Assembly: GCA_005473895.2 (NCBI GenBank)
Contig: SRJI02000028.1
Coordinates: forward strand, 1-54,931
Reading direction: 5' to 3'
DNA from: Carideicomes alvinocaridis
GTDB taxonomy: Bacteria; Pseudomonadota; Alphaproteobacteria; Rhodobacterales; Rhodobacteraceae
DNA length: 54,931 nucleotides
The first letter of the stretch is position 1; every line of letters begins with the position of its first letter. The position numbers and the translations under genes were made by a program. Of this stretch, positions 9,525-17,530 are shown piece after piece. Below the pieces are notes generated by a model. The model was not told the DNA's origin and ran no database searches. It saw nothing but the letters and a program-made list of their open reading frames with translations.

Positions 9525-9528
9525 CGGG

Positions 9529-11127
9529 TCACATCCGGTAGACGGGGCGGGGGTCGCGGATCTCGGGGCGCAGGTTCACCACGGCCAGGCAGAGCCCCAG
9601 CACCCGCCGGCTGTCGCGCGGGTCGATGATGCCGTCGTCGAACAGGCGTGCGGTGCAGAAATAGGGATCGGACTTTTCCTCGAACATCTGCCGCAGCTTC
9701 GCCTCCTGCTCGGCCAGTTCCGCCTCGCTGGCCTCGCCCTGCGAGATCGAGGCGCGGCGCAGCTCCATCAGCACCGAGGATCCGACATCCGGGTTCATGC
9801 CGCCCAGCCGCGCATTGGGCCACATGAACATGAAATGCGGCCGGAACCCCCGGCCCGACATGCCGTAATTTCCCGCCCCGTAGGAGCTGCCCGTGACCAG
9901 CGTGATCCGCGGCACGCGGGTGTTGGACATGGCATAGACCAGCTTGGCCGAATGCTTGGCGATGCCGCCCAGCTCCGCCTCGCGGCCGACCATGAAGCCG
10001 GTGGTGTTCTGCAGGAACAGGATGGGGATGCCGCGCTGGTCGCAAAGCTCGATGAAATGCGCGGCCTTGAGGCAGGCCTCGGAGAACAGCACGCCGTTAT
10101 TGGCGATGATCCCGGCGGCAAAGCCCTCGATCCGCGCGGTGCCGCAGAGAATGGTCTCGCCCCATTCCGGCTTGAACTCGTGGAAGTCGCTGTCATCGAC
10201 GATCCGCGCCAGGATCTCGCGCTGGTCGAAGGGGCGCGACAGGTCGGTGCCGACGATGCCGGGGATCTCGGCCGCGTCGTGGCGCGGGGGGCGCGGCGCC
10301 GCCCGGCCCGGGGCGAGCGGCTGGTGATAGGCCAGGCTCGCCACCATCTCGCGCAGTCGGCCGAGCGCGGCATGCTCGTCCGGCGCGATGTGGTCCGACA
10401 CGCCCGAGCGCCGGGAATGTAGCGCGGCGCCGCCCAACTCGTGGCGGTCCACCACCTCCGAGATCGCGGCCTTGACGATATGCGGCCCGCCCAGGTGGAT
10501 GGAGGCCTGGCCTTCCACCATGACGAACTCGTCGCAGAGCGCGGGGATGTAGGCGCCGCCCGCCGTGCATTCGCCGAAGACCGCCGCGAGCTGGGGAATG
10601 CCCTCGGCCGACATCCGGCACTGCCGGTGGAAGGTGCCGCCGAAATGGGTCTCGTCGTAGAACACCTCTTCCATCTGGTTGAGGTTGGCGCCGCCGCAAT
10701 CGACCAGGTACAGGCAGGGCAGCCTGTTCTGGGCCGCGATATCCTGCGCGCGGATATGTTTCTTGACCGTCTCGCGGTAAAAGGAGCCGCCTTTCACCGT
10801 CGCGTCGTTGGCGATGATCATGCAGGTCGTGCCGCGCACGGTGCCGATCCCGGTGACGATGCCCGCCGAGGCCAGCCGCCCCTCGTGCAGCCCCCAGCCG
10901 GCCAGCGGCGTCAGCTCCAGGAAGCCCGTCCCGGGGTCAATCAGCAGGTCGATCCGTTCCCGGACGGGGATCTTGTCCCGCTCCCGGTGGCGCGCGGTCA
11001 TCTTCTCGCCGCCGCCGGCGCGTGCCCAGGCCAGCCGTTCGCGCAATTGATCGAGCAGCGTTTCATAGGCCTCGGCCCGCGCCTGGCTGTCGGGGCCCGC
11101 CTCGGCCTTGGTGCCGATCAGCGCCAT
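9529..11127 (-). CDS. Acyl-CoA carboxylase, carboxyltransferase subunit (methylcrotonyl/geranyl-like)
   Basis: A 532-residue carboxyltransferase that moves CO2 from carboxybiotin to an acyl-CoA. ATG 11127 is preferred: AGAGGA lies 8-9 nt upstream, and a GTG 27 nt earlier has none. Both crotonase-like halves are present: ATVKGGSFYRETVKKHIRAQ, LVDCGGANL and GECTAGGAYIPA in the first, NTTGFMVGREAELGGIAKH and SYGAGNYGMSGRGF in the second. These match methylcrotonyl-CoA carboxylase beta, but where that family usually reads NARISVMGGEQAA this one has NARLGGMNPDVG, so the acyl specificity may differ. First gene of the leftward operon. Confidence 0.9.
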   Translation of the reverse strand: MALIGTKAEAGPDSQARAEAYETLLDQLRERLAWARAGGGEKMTARHRERDKIPVRERIDLLIDPGTGFLELTPLAGWGLHEGRLASAGIVTGIGTVRGTTCMIIANDATVKGGSFYRETVKKHIRAQDIAAQNRLPCLYLVDCGGANLNQMEEVFYDETHFGGTFHRQCRMSAEGIPQLAAVFGECTAGGAYIPALCDEFVMVEGQASIHLGGPHIVKAAISEVVDRHELGGAALHSRRSGVSDHIAPDEHAALGRLREMVASLAYHQPLAPGRAAPRPPRHDAAEIPGIVGTDLSRPFDQREILARIVDDSDFHEFKPEWGETILCGTARIEGFAAGIIANNGVLFSEACLKAAHFIELCDQRGIPILFLQNTTGFMVGREAELGGIAKHSAKLVYAMSNTRVPRITLVTGSSYGAGNYGMSGRGFRPHFMFMWPNARLGGMNPDVGSSVLMELRRASISQGEASEAELAEQEAKLRQMFEEKSDPYFCTARLFDDGIIDPRDSRRVLGLCLAVVNLRPEIRDPRPVYRM

Positions 11128-11473
11128 GCCGGAAATCCTCTTGGTGGATGGCACGCCATGGAGGCGCCTGTGGCTGAGCCGGCGGGGCCGGAGGAGGAGG
11201 GCATGGGCGGGGCCTTGAAGAAATTTCTATCTAACGATTGTTATAAAAGTTTGCCCTGCTTCCGGTCAATCACCAATATCTCCGCCTCAATTGACCATTC
11301 CGGAACGGGTATTAGAGGTCTGATACAAAAGCATAAAACGATCTTTCACGGAGTCATTCTGGCGCGTCAAAGCGTCTCCCGCGTCTGTCCACCGCTGCGG
11401 TCTCGCCCCCGAGAGAGCCTTGCCCCCTAACGCTCGTTCGGTTTACTGGAAAGGAGAGTTACGGAGAGCCGTC
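11128..11473. other. Divergent control region between acyl-CoA carboxylase operon and TetR gene
   Basis: A 346-nt gap with no gene. The part around 11218-11350 is strikingly AT-rich for this genome and likely holds both divergent promoters and the regulator's binding site. The best inverted repeat is reported separately. Confidence 0.6.
11232..11243. promoter_or_regulatory. Candidate TetR operator, TAAC-N4-GTTA
   Basis: The inverted repeat TAAC GATT GTTA sits in the AT-rich patch, 105 nt upstream of the carboxylase gene start and about 230 nt upstream of the TetR start. Its short symmetric form and place suit the operator of the adjacent TetR regulator. Only one clear copy was seen, so this is inference. 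Confidence 0.35.
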
Positions 11474-12082
11474 ATGCCCGCCACGCCGCGCCGGGAAGAG
11501 AAGCTGAGGGATGTGTCGCGCCGGATGATCATGGACCGGGCGGCCCGGCTCCTGGTCAAGCAGGGCTACGGCGCCACGTCCCTGCGCGACATCGCCCGCG
11601 CCTGCGACATGAAGGCGGGTTCGCTCTACTACCATTTCGACGGCAAGGACGCGCTGGTCGAGGAGATCCTGAACGAAGGGGTGGCCCGGGTGGAAAGCTC
11701 GGTCCGCGCGGCGCTGGAGGCGGCGGCAGAGGCTCCGGCGCTCGAAAGGATCCGGATCGCGATGCAGGTGCACCTCGCCACGCTGCACGATCGCAGCGAT
11801 TACGGATCGGCCCATATCCGCTGTTTCGCCCATGTGCCCGCCGATATCCGCCGCCGCCTGCGCGAGGCCCGCGCGCGGTACGAAGCGCTCTGGACCGGCC
11901 TGCTGGAAGAGGCGCGCGATGCGGGCGGGATCGCGGCGGACGTGGACCTTCACACGCTCAAGTTCGCGGTGATCGGCATGATGAACTGGACCCTGGAATG
12001 GCGCGGCCCGGCCGGGGTGAACCCCGAAGAGCTGGCCGACCGCTTCTTCCGCATCGCCATGAGGGGGGCGTCGAATGACTGA
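11474..12082 (+). CDS. TetR family transcriptional regulator (acyl-CoA locus)
   Basis: A 202-residue regulator. The N-terminal helix-turn-helix is clear: ATSLRDIARACDMKAGSLYYHFDGKDALVEEIL (about residues 38-70). The C-terminal ligand domain has no diagnostic motif. ATG 11474 follows GGAGAG; a longer TTG-initiated frame to 11420 is less likely. It is divergent from the acyl-CoA carboxylase operon and overlaps the CoA-transferase-like gene by 8 nt, so it probably controls both and senses an acyl-CoA intermediate. Confidence 0.9.
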   Translation: MPATPRREEKLRDVSRRMIMDRAARLLVKQGYGATSLRDIARACDMKAGSLYYHFDGKDALVEEILNEGVARVESSVRAALEAAAEAPALERIRIAMQVHLATLHDRSDYGSAHIRCFAHVPADIRRRLREARARYEALWTGLLEEARDAGGIAADVDLHTLKFAVIGMMNWTLEWRGPAGVNPEELADRFFRIAMRGASND

Positions 12083-13241
12083 CCGCAACGGACCGCTCCG
12101 GGGCATCCGGATCGTGGAGATGACGGGGATCGGGCCGGTGCCCTATGCCGCCATGCTGCTGGCCGACCTGGGGGCAGAGGTGATCCGCATCGACCGGCCG
12201 GGCGGCTATCCGGCGCTCGACCCCTCGCTCGACTTCGCGGCGATGGAGGCGGCCTCGGTCTTCTACCGCTCGCGCCCGATGGTGAAGCTGGACATGAAAT
12301 CCGAGGCCGGGCGCGAGACCATGATGCGGCTCGTCGAGGGGGCGGATGCGCTGATCGAGGGCTATCGCCCCGGCGCGATGGAGCGGCTGGGCCTCGGTCC
12401 GGACCGGGCGCTCGCCGTCAATCCGCGCCTGGCCTATGTCCGCGTCACCGGCTGGGGGCAGGAGGGGCCGATGGCCCGCATGGCCGGGCACGATCTGAAT
12501 TACATCGCGCTGTCTGGGGCCCTGTCGCTCTTCGGCCGCGACGGGGCGCCGCCGGTGGGCGTGCCGCCGCTGGTGGGCGACATGGCGGGCGGGGCGCTCT
12601 TCGCGGTGATCGGGCTGCTGTCGGCTGTGCTCTCGGCACGGGCAAGCGGGCAGGGGCAGGTGGTCGACGCCAATATCGTGGACGGCACCGCCAGCCTCTA
12701 CACGTTGCTGACGGCGCTCGGCGCGATGGGGGCGCATGGCGCACCGGGGACCAATCCGCTGGATGGCGGGCGGCATTACTACCGCACCTATGCCTGCGCC
12801 GACGGTCACGTGGCGGTGGGCGCGATCGAGCCCGCCTTCCGCAAGGTCCTGCTGGAGCGGCTGGGCCTGCTGGACGATCCGCGCTTCAGCAGCGGCGCGC
12901 CCGAGGATGACGCCTATTGCACGCACCGCCTGGCCGAGATCCTTGCCACTGAGCCGCGCGCCCATTGGGATGCGCTCTTTGCCGACAGCGACGGCTGCGT
13001 CACCGGCGTGCTGTCGCCGGACGAGGCGGCAGGCGATCCGCGCAATACCGCGCGCGGTGTCTTCTCCGAGATCGACGGGGTGGCCCAGGCGGCCCCGGCG
13101 CCGCGCTTTTCCGCCACGCCCGGCGCCGTCTCCCTCCCGGCGCGCGAGGCTTCTCGCGCCGCCCCGGACGCGCTCGAAGGCTGGGGGTTCTCGGGCAAGG
13201 AGGTCGCATCGCTGGTGGACACCGGCGTGCTGGAGCGCTGA
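12075..13241 (+). CDS. CaiB/BaiF family CoA enzyme, alpha-methylacyl-CoA racemase type
   Basis: A 388-residue family III CoA-transferase fold protein. The AGHDLNYIALSG segment with His139-Asp140 and GDMAGG with Asp169 correspond to the racemase catalytic residues known from the Mycobacterium MCR structure, favouring 2-methylacyl-CoA epimerisation over CoA transfer. This would let methyl-branched acyl-CoAs of the wrong configuration enter beta-oxidation. The start overlaps the TetR gene by 8 nt, so it is co-expressed with its presumed regulator, and it converges on nagA with a 3-nt gap between stops. Confidence 0.88.
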   Translation: MTDRNGPLRGIRIVEMTGIGPVPYAAMLLADLGAEVIRIDRPGGYPALDPSLDFAAMEAASVFYRSRPMVKLDMKSEAGRETMMRLVEGADALIEGYRPGAMERLGLGPDRALAVNPRLAYVRVTGWGQEGPMARMAGHDLNYIALSGALSLFGRDGAPPVGVPPLVGDMAGGALFAVIGLLSAVLSARASGQGQVVDANIVDGTASLYTLLTALGAMGAHGAPGTNPLDGGRHYYRTYACADGHVAVGAIEPAFRKVLLERLGLLDDPRFSSGAPEDDAYCTHRLAEILATEPRAHWDALFADSDGCVTGVLSPDEAAGDPRNTARGVFSEIDGVAQAAPAPRFSATPGAVSLPAREASRAAPDALEGWGFSGKEVASLVDTGVLER

Positions 13242-13244
13242 GGC

Positions 13245-14384
13245 TCAGCCCAGCTCGGCGAAAGGCACGCCGTCCACCAGGCCCCCGGCCGCGTGCAGAT
13301 CCCGCGTCAGGAAAGTCAGGCTGGCCCGGTAGCCGGGCGCGACGCGGCCGAGCTCGTGCTCCAGCCCCATGACACGCGCGGGCACGGCGCTGGCCATGGC
13401 GATGGCCGCCTCGGTGGGGACCCCGGCCTGCGAGACCATGACCCGCACCGCCTCGTCGAGGCCCAGATGGGCGCCCGCCAGCGTGCCGTCCGGCCCGGTC
13501 AGCCGACCGTCCTCCAGCGTCACCGGCACGCCCATGAGGTCGAAGTGTGTCTCCGTCCCGGCATAGCTGCGCATGGCGTCGCTCACGAGGAACAGCCGCC
13601 CGTCCATCATCCGCGCCGCCAGTGCGAGGTTGAGCGGATCCAAGTGATGCCCGTCGGCGATGATCCCGGCACAGAGCGTCGGATGCGTCAGGGCGCGGCC
13701 CACGATGCCGGGCGCGCGGCCCTGCGGCGGGGGCATGGCGTTCCACAGATGCGTCACGCCGGTCAGCCCCTCGGCCACGGCGGCGTCGATCCGGGCGGCG
13801 CTGGCGGCGGAATGACCGGCGAAGAGCGTGATCCCCGCCCGGGCCAGCCGGCGCAGCGCCCCCGCGGGCTGTTCCTCCGGCGCCAGCGTCAGCAGGAGCG
13901 GCAGGCCGGCCCGCTCCAGCACGGCGAGGTCGGGCTCGGCCAGCGGGCGGATGGCCCCGGCGGGGTGGATGCCGGGTTTTTCCGGCGACAGGAACGGCCC
14001 CTCCAGGTGCAGGCCGAGGATCCCCGGCGACCGTGCCTCCAGCGCCTGGCGGATGGCCGCGATCGCCCCGTGCCAGCCATCGCCCGGCGCGGTGATGAAG
14101 GTGGGCAGGATATGCGCCGTGCCCCCCCGGCGGGCGCCCGCGGCGATGCGCGCGGCCGCCTCGGGCGTGGGGCTGTCGTTGAACTGCACGTCGGCCGCGC
14201 CGTTGATCTGCAGGTCGATGAAGCCGGGCGAGGCGACCTCCACGTGCAGGGCGCCGCGCGGCGGGGTGCTGGCCGCGGTGACACCGGTGATCCGGCCCTC
14301 CGTCACCTCGACCAGGCAGTCGTGGCGCGGGGCGGCCCCGGTCCCGTCGTAGAGCGTTTCGGCATGGATGAGCTGGGTGCTCAA
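13245..14384 (-). CDS. nagA: N-acetylglucosamine-6-phosphate deacetylase
   Basis: Hydrolyses GlcNAc-6-phosphate to glucosamine-6-phosphate and acetate in amino-sugar and peptidoglycan recycling. A TTG start at 14384 is chosen: GGGAGG lies 6 nt upstream and it gives 379 residues, the family norm. The ATG at 14516 would add 44 Gly/Pro-rich residues not typical of NagA. Motifs: GFIDLQINGAADVQFND, the metal Glu in HLEGPFLSPEKPG, His in FAGHS, His in THLWNAMPPPQGR, and the catalytic Asp in LVSDAMR. No nagB, nagK or PTS gene is nearby, so it stands alone. Confidence 0.93.
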   Translation of the reverse strand: MSTQLIHAETLYDGTGAAPRHDCLVEVTEGRITGVTAASTPPRGALHVEVASPGFIDLQINGAADVQFNDSPTPEAAARIAAGARRGGTAHILPTFITAPGDGWHGAIAAIRQALEARSPGILGLHLEGPFLSPEKPGIHPAGAIRPLAEPDLAVLERAGLPLLLTLAPEEQPAGALRRLARAGITLFAGHSAASAARIDAAVAEGLTGVTHLWNAMPPPQGRAPGIVGRALTHPTLCAGIIADGHHLDPLNLALAARMMDGRLFLVSDAMRSYAGTETHFDLMGVPVTLEDGRLTGPDGTLAGAHLGLDEAVRVMVSQAGVPTEAAIAMASAVPARVMGLEHELGRVAPGYRASLTFLTRDLHAAGGLVDGVPFAELG

Positions 14385-14698
14385 GAGGGGCCTCCCGCCG
14401 CCGGTCCGGACGGCACCTGTTGATCCGCCGCCCCGTGGCCCGGGCGCGGCCTCCGGACCATCACCGCCCACCGCGTGAGTTGCAAGAGCCGCCGTCGGTC
14501 CAGGCTTTGTCTCCATATCCGAAACGGCGGAGAATTGGCTTGACGGAGCCTGCGATTGGCCGGAGCGTGGACCCAGGCGCTCCCGACATGCGTTTGTTTC
14601 CCAGAACCGTAGTATTTATTGTGCCTTGATGATGCACCCAACGGGGGTGGGGGACGGCTGTGCCGGTCCTCCTGCGGAGAACGAAGTGGGGTCATGAC
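14385..14698. other. Divergent intergenic region between nagA and the response regulator
   Basis: A 314-nt gap with no convincing gene. The stretch 14590-14635 is AT-rich and is the best place for the response regulator promoter. I found no GGAAC-N16-NGTT element here, unlike upstream of most genes that follow. Confidence 0.5.
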
Positions 14699-15271
14699 AT
14701 GAACAATCTCAACAATGCGAGGGTTCTGATCGTCGAAGATGACTGGTTGCAGGCGACCGAGCTGGCGCATCACTTTCACAAGCTCGGAATGGTCGTCCTC
14801 GGGCCGGCAACATCAGTCGCGGCGGGGATGAAGCTGGAGCCGCAGGCGCAGATGGCGATCCTCGACATCGACCTGGCGGGGGAAAAGGTCTTTCCCATCG
14901 CTGACCGCCTGCAGGAGCGGAGCGTGCCGATCATCTTCTACTCCGCCTACAATGACATCCCGATCCCCAGCCGCTTCCGCTTTGCCTCGCGGCTGGGCAA
15001 GCCCTCCACCGCGCACCTGATCGACCGGGCGGCGCGGGCGGCACTGTCGAACCTCTACGAGCCCGCGGACGACGTGGTGGAGATGCTGCCCAAGCTGCGG
15101 CTCGCCGCGCGCCTGATGCTGAACGATCCGCGGGCCGCCGATCGGCTGGTGGAGCATGCGCTGGAACGCGCGCTCGCGACGCTTCCGCCGGATGGCGAGG
15201 ACCGCGCGCGCTGGCTGACGCGGCTGATCCACGACGTGGCGCAGGAGCGGGGCCGGCACTTCCTGACCTGA
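14699..15271 (+). CDS. Response regulator: receiver followed by sigma-2-like domain
   Basis: A 190-residue protein. Residues 7-115 are a receiver: acidic cluster Glu13-Asp15, phospho-acceptor Asp56 in AILDIDLAGE, Ser82 in FYSAYND and Lys101 in GKPS, the type usually paired with HWE kinases. Residues 128-185 (MLPKLRLAARLMLNDPRAAD, then LVEHALERAL, then DRARWLTRLIHDV) align by eye with region 2 of the EcfG sigma factor encoded 6 kb away (YIPALRAYAWSLTRRSEDAD, LVQDTLTKAI, LRAWLFTIMRN). PhyR has the opposite order (sigma-like domain first) and carries both sigma-2 and sigma-4. ATG 14699 is preferred over GTG 14660. Probable role: partner-switch regulator of the stress response; inference. Confidence 0.8.
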   Translation: MNNLNNARVLIVEDDWLQATELAHHFHKLGMVVLGPATSVAAGMKLEPQAQMAILDIDLAGEKVFPIADRLQERSVPIIFYSAYNDIPIPSRFRFASRLGKPSTAHLIDRAARAALSNLYEPADDVVEMLPKLRLAARLMLNDPRAADRLVEHALERALATLPPDGEDRARWLTRLIHDVAQERGRHFLT

Positions 15272-15393
15272 GCGCGGCGTCCGGAGGCTCGTTTCCCACA
15301 TCCATGTCTACGCGTCCCTGACCCTTTGCGGAGAGCGAGGCGACACCACCCCCATCCAGGGTGCTGAACGCGCCCGTCCTCTGCTGTTTTCCG

Positions 15394-15418
15394 GGAACAA
15401 AACAGGTGGCCCCCTGTT
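15394..15418 (+). promoter_or_regulatory. EcfG-type promoter upstream of MDR gene
   Basis: GGAAC at 15394-15398, 16-nt spacer, TGTT at 15415-15418. The -10 end lies 31 nt before the ATG at 15450. It fits the general-stress consensus GGAAC-N16/17-CGTT except for the first -10 base. Confidence 0.7.
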
Positions 15419-15449
15419 GGCGAGTCTGGCGAAACCCGGGAGGCGGCTG

Positions 15450-16523
15450 ATGGATGGGGGTTGGGTGGACTCGCGACTGATCGCAGCGCAGATCATGGCG
15501 CCGGGCCGGGTCGAGATCGTGGAATTGCCGTTGCCGGAGCCGGGCCCGGGCGAGGTCAGGGTCAGGCTGGAAGGCTGCGGCGTCTGCAGCTCGAACGTCA
15601 CTGCCTGGGCGGGCCTGGGCTGGTCGGGGCCGGACTGGGCAGGGCCGTATGGGACGGGGTGGCACCGGACAAGACCGGACCGGGCGGACCGGGAGGCGAC
15701 AGGACCGGCCCGGACGGAGCTGACGGCGGGCTTTCCGCTCCCGCCGGGTGCGCCGGGCCGCGAGGGCTGGGGCCGCATCGACGCGATCGGGGCGGGCGTG
15801 CCGACGACCCGTCTGGACGAGCGCGTGGCCGTCCTGACCGAACGGGGCTTCGCCTCCCACGTGGTCGTCCCGCAGGATGCCGCGCTGGACATTCCGCCGA
15901 ACTTGCTGGGCCAAGCCGTACCGGCCGCGCCCATGGGGCTGGTCGTGTCGGTCTTCCGCGCCGCGCGGATCCGGCGCCGATCGACCGTGGCCGTCGTGGG
16001 GATGGGTTTCGTCGGCGCCATGCTGACCCGCCTGGCCTCCATGGCCGGGGCGCGGGTGATCGTCGTGGCGTCCCGGGACGAAAGCCTCGAGCTTGCCCGG
16101 ACCATGGGCGCTGCGCAGACCGTTCTCCTGGCGGAGGACGGCACCGTGCAGGAGCAGATCGCGGCACTGACCGAAGGCGCCGGCTGCGACGTGAGCATCG
16201 AATGCACCGGGCAACGCGGGCCGCTCGACCTCGCGGCGGCGATCACGTGCGAGAGCGGCCGGCTGGTGATCGCGGGTTTGCCGGGGCAAGGGGACACGGC
16301 CCTCCGGACCCGGCCGGACCTGGACATCGTCGATCCGCATATGCGGGACCGGGGCACCACCCTGTCGGCAATGCGCGAGGCCTTGCTGCTGGTGACGAGC
16401 GGCGTGCTGGTGCCGCAGCCGCTGCTGACCCATCGCTACCCGCTTTTCCGCTTGGGCGACGCCCTGAACGCCACGCGCGACAAGCCGGACGGCTTCGTCA
16501 AGGCCATGGTGGTGATGCCCTGA
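15450..16523 (+). CDS. MDR-family oxidoreductase, zinc ligand lost, with repeat insertion
   Basis: A 357-residue medium-chain dehydrogenase/reductase relative. ATG 15450 has GGGAGG 6 nt upstream. The catalytic Cys46 in GCGVCSSN is kept, but the usual GHEGWG zinc His is Arg (GREGWG, Arg104). The structural-zinc lobe is also absent, so catalytic zinc binding is doubtful. The Rossmann loop GMGFVGAMLTRLASMAGA is intact. Residues about 54-92 are a Gly/Trp/Asp/Arg-rich insertion between GVCSSNVTAW and FPLPPGAPG, coded by GACCGG-like repeats; relatives have only a few residues there. An EcfG-type promoter directly precedes it, so it is likely stress-induced. Substrate unknown. Confidence 0.82.
   Translation: MDGGWVDSRLIAAQIMAPGRVEIVELPLPEPGPGEVRVRLEGCGVCSSNVTAWAGLGWSGPDWAGPYGTGWHRTRPDRADREATGPARTELTAGFPLPPGAPGREGWGRIDAIGAGVPTTRLDERVAVLTERGFASHVVVPQDAALDIPPNLLGQAVPAAPMGLVVSVFRAARIRRRSTVAVVGMGFVGAMLTRLASMAGARVIVVASRDESLELARTMGAAQTVLLAEDGTVQEQIAALTEGAGCDVSIECTGQRGPLDLAAAITCESGRLVIAGLPGQGDTALRTRPDLDIVDPHMRDRGTTLSAMREALLLVTSGVLVPQPLLTHRYPLFRLGDALNATRDKPDGFVKAMVVMP
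15603..15720. repeat. In-frame minisatellite-like GC-rich repeat inside MDR gene
   Basis: Imperfect short repeats of the GACCGG/GGCCGG type with interspersed GGGGC and GGGCAGG units, densest at 15667-15716. They keep the reading frame and code for the extra loop between the Cys46 and Arg104 sites of the host protein. Confidence 0.6.
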
Positions 16524-16834
16524 GCTGTAGTGATTGCCGGCGGTCTCCTGGTGATCCGATGGGTGGCCAGGCCCGGTGGAGGATCGCGGAGCACCAGGGA
16601 GCGGTCGTCGTTCGTGAGTGCGAAGATGGCAGAGCGGGGAGCTGCCCGGTCTCGCGGGGCGAGCCTCTCCTTCCTGCGCCTGCGTCGTGACGGGGTGATA
16701 GCTGTACCTCGGCGGCGGCATTGGCCACGCTCAATTGCGGCGGGGCACTGGAACTTCTTTGTCTCAAAGAACCCCGCCTGATGCCGGAAAGGCTGCCCCG
16801 GACCGGCGTCACCCGCATCCGGGCCAGGAGCCGC
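16524..16834. other. Intergenic region after MDR gene
   Basis: About 310 nt between the convergent ends of the MDR gene and a small minus-strand gene. Open frames on both strands lack ribosome binding sites and continue through neighbouring genes in shadow frames. No hairpin terminator or repeat was recognised. Confidence 0.45.
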
Positions 16835-17011
16835 TTACCGGCGCCGCAGCAGGCTGCCGGTATCGCGTGTGAGAAAGTAGTCCTGGCCGATCCGGTCCAG
16901 CGGGCGTTCCCCCGCCAGAAGGAAGGCGACCTCTCCCTCGGTCTGGCTACAGCGGACATCGAGCACGTTGCCGGTCTCGTCCACGACACTGAATTCCTGA
17001 ACTTCGATCAT
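16835..17011 (-). CDS. Small orphan protein, 58 residues
   Basis: A short frame starting at ATG 17011 with GGAGA about 7 nt upstream. It begins MIEVQEFSVVDETGNVLDVR and ends DTGSLLRRR; it is acidic with a basic tail, and has no signal peptide or membrane segment. I do not recognise the family. A good EcfG-type promoter lies 47-71 nt upstream on the same strand, which argues that it is real and stress-induced. An in-frame extension to 17122 would start upstream of that promoter and is rejected. Confidence 0.6.
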   Translation of the reverse strand: MIEVQEFSVVDETGNVLDVRCSQTEGEVAFLLAGERPLDRIGQDYFLTRDTGSLLRRR

Positions 17012-17317
17012 CCCGCCATCTCCCCATGCTCCACCCATGCTCCAGGTGCGGATCGTGAACCGCCCCGGGCGGGGGAAGTTCCCGCGAATTGGCGGCGGAT
17101 TTCGGCCGGGCGGATTTTGCACCTGGTCCGCTCATGGCGGCCGGACGAAAACCCCGCGCTTGCCTGCCGCTGCAAGTGAACCGCGAAGGTTCTCTCGCTC
17201 GATGAATGTGTAGCCCGCGGCTGGTTAACCAATCCTTACCAAGCACGGATCCCTTCGGCTTCCCGGAGCTCTCACAGCTCCCGCCTTGCCCACAAAGACC
17301 TGAGCGATGCCGCGCGC
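17012..17317. other. Intergenic region upstream of the 58-residue gene
   Basis: About 306 nt between two minus-strand genes. It holds the EcfG-type promoter at 17058-17082. The rest shows no gene; it is slightly less GC-rich than its surroundings around 17190-17250. Confidence 0.5.
17058..17082 (-). promoter_or_regulatory. EcfG-type promoter upstream of 58-residue gene
   Basis: On the minus strand GGAAC (17082-17078), 16-nt spacer, GGTT (17061-17058). The -10 end lies 46 nt before the ATG at 17011. Differs from the CGTT consensus only at the first -10 base. Confidence 0.65.
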
Positions 17318-17500
17318 TCAGCCCTTGTGCTCCGGCTTTCCCTTGCGGTCGCTTTCGGCGAAGTCCTCGAGCTGGTCCTCGGACATCGAGTCGTACATTT
17401 CGCGCGCGGCGCCGGTGAGGTCGTCCGGCTTCATCTCGCCGCGCTTGGCGGCAAGCGCCGCGCCGGCGGCTTTCTGCTGGGCTTTGGATTTCGCGGGCAT
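17318..17500 (-). CDS. DUF3008 small protein
   Basis: A 60-residue, highly charged protein starting MPAKSKAQQKAAGAALAAKRGE and containing REMYDSMSEDQLEDFA, the hallmark of the DUF3008 family of small, probably nucleic-acid- or stress-associated bacterial proteins. Function unknown. The ATG has a strong AGGAGG site. The EcfG-type promoter 30-55 nt upstream places it in the stress regulon. Basic N and C termini surround an acidic middle. Confidence 0.85.
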   Translation of the reverse strand: MPAKSKAQQKAAGAALAAKRGEMKPDDLTGAAREMYDSMSEDQLEDFAESDRKGKPEHKG

Positions 17501-17530
17501 GGCAGGTCACCTCCTCTGTACCGGCGAGTG

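Noticed and set aside
14385-14516. ATG start of nagA at 14516
   Set aside because: It adds 44 Gly/Pro-rich residues absent from NagA proteins; the TTG at 14384 has a proper ribosome binding site and gives the family length.
14931-16721. 596-codon minus-strand frame with Pro/Arg repeats
   Set aside because: It runs antisense to the regulator and the MDR gene; its repeats are the complement of the GACCGG repeat in the MDR gene.
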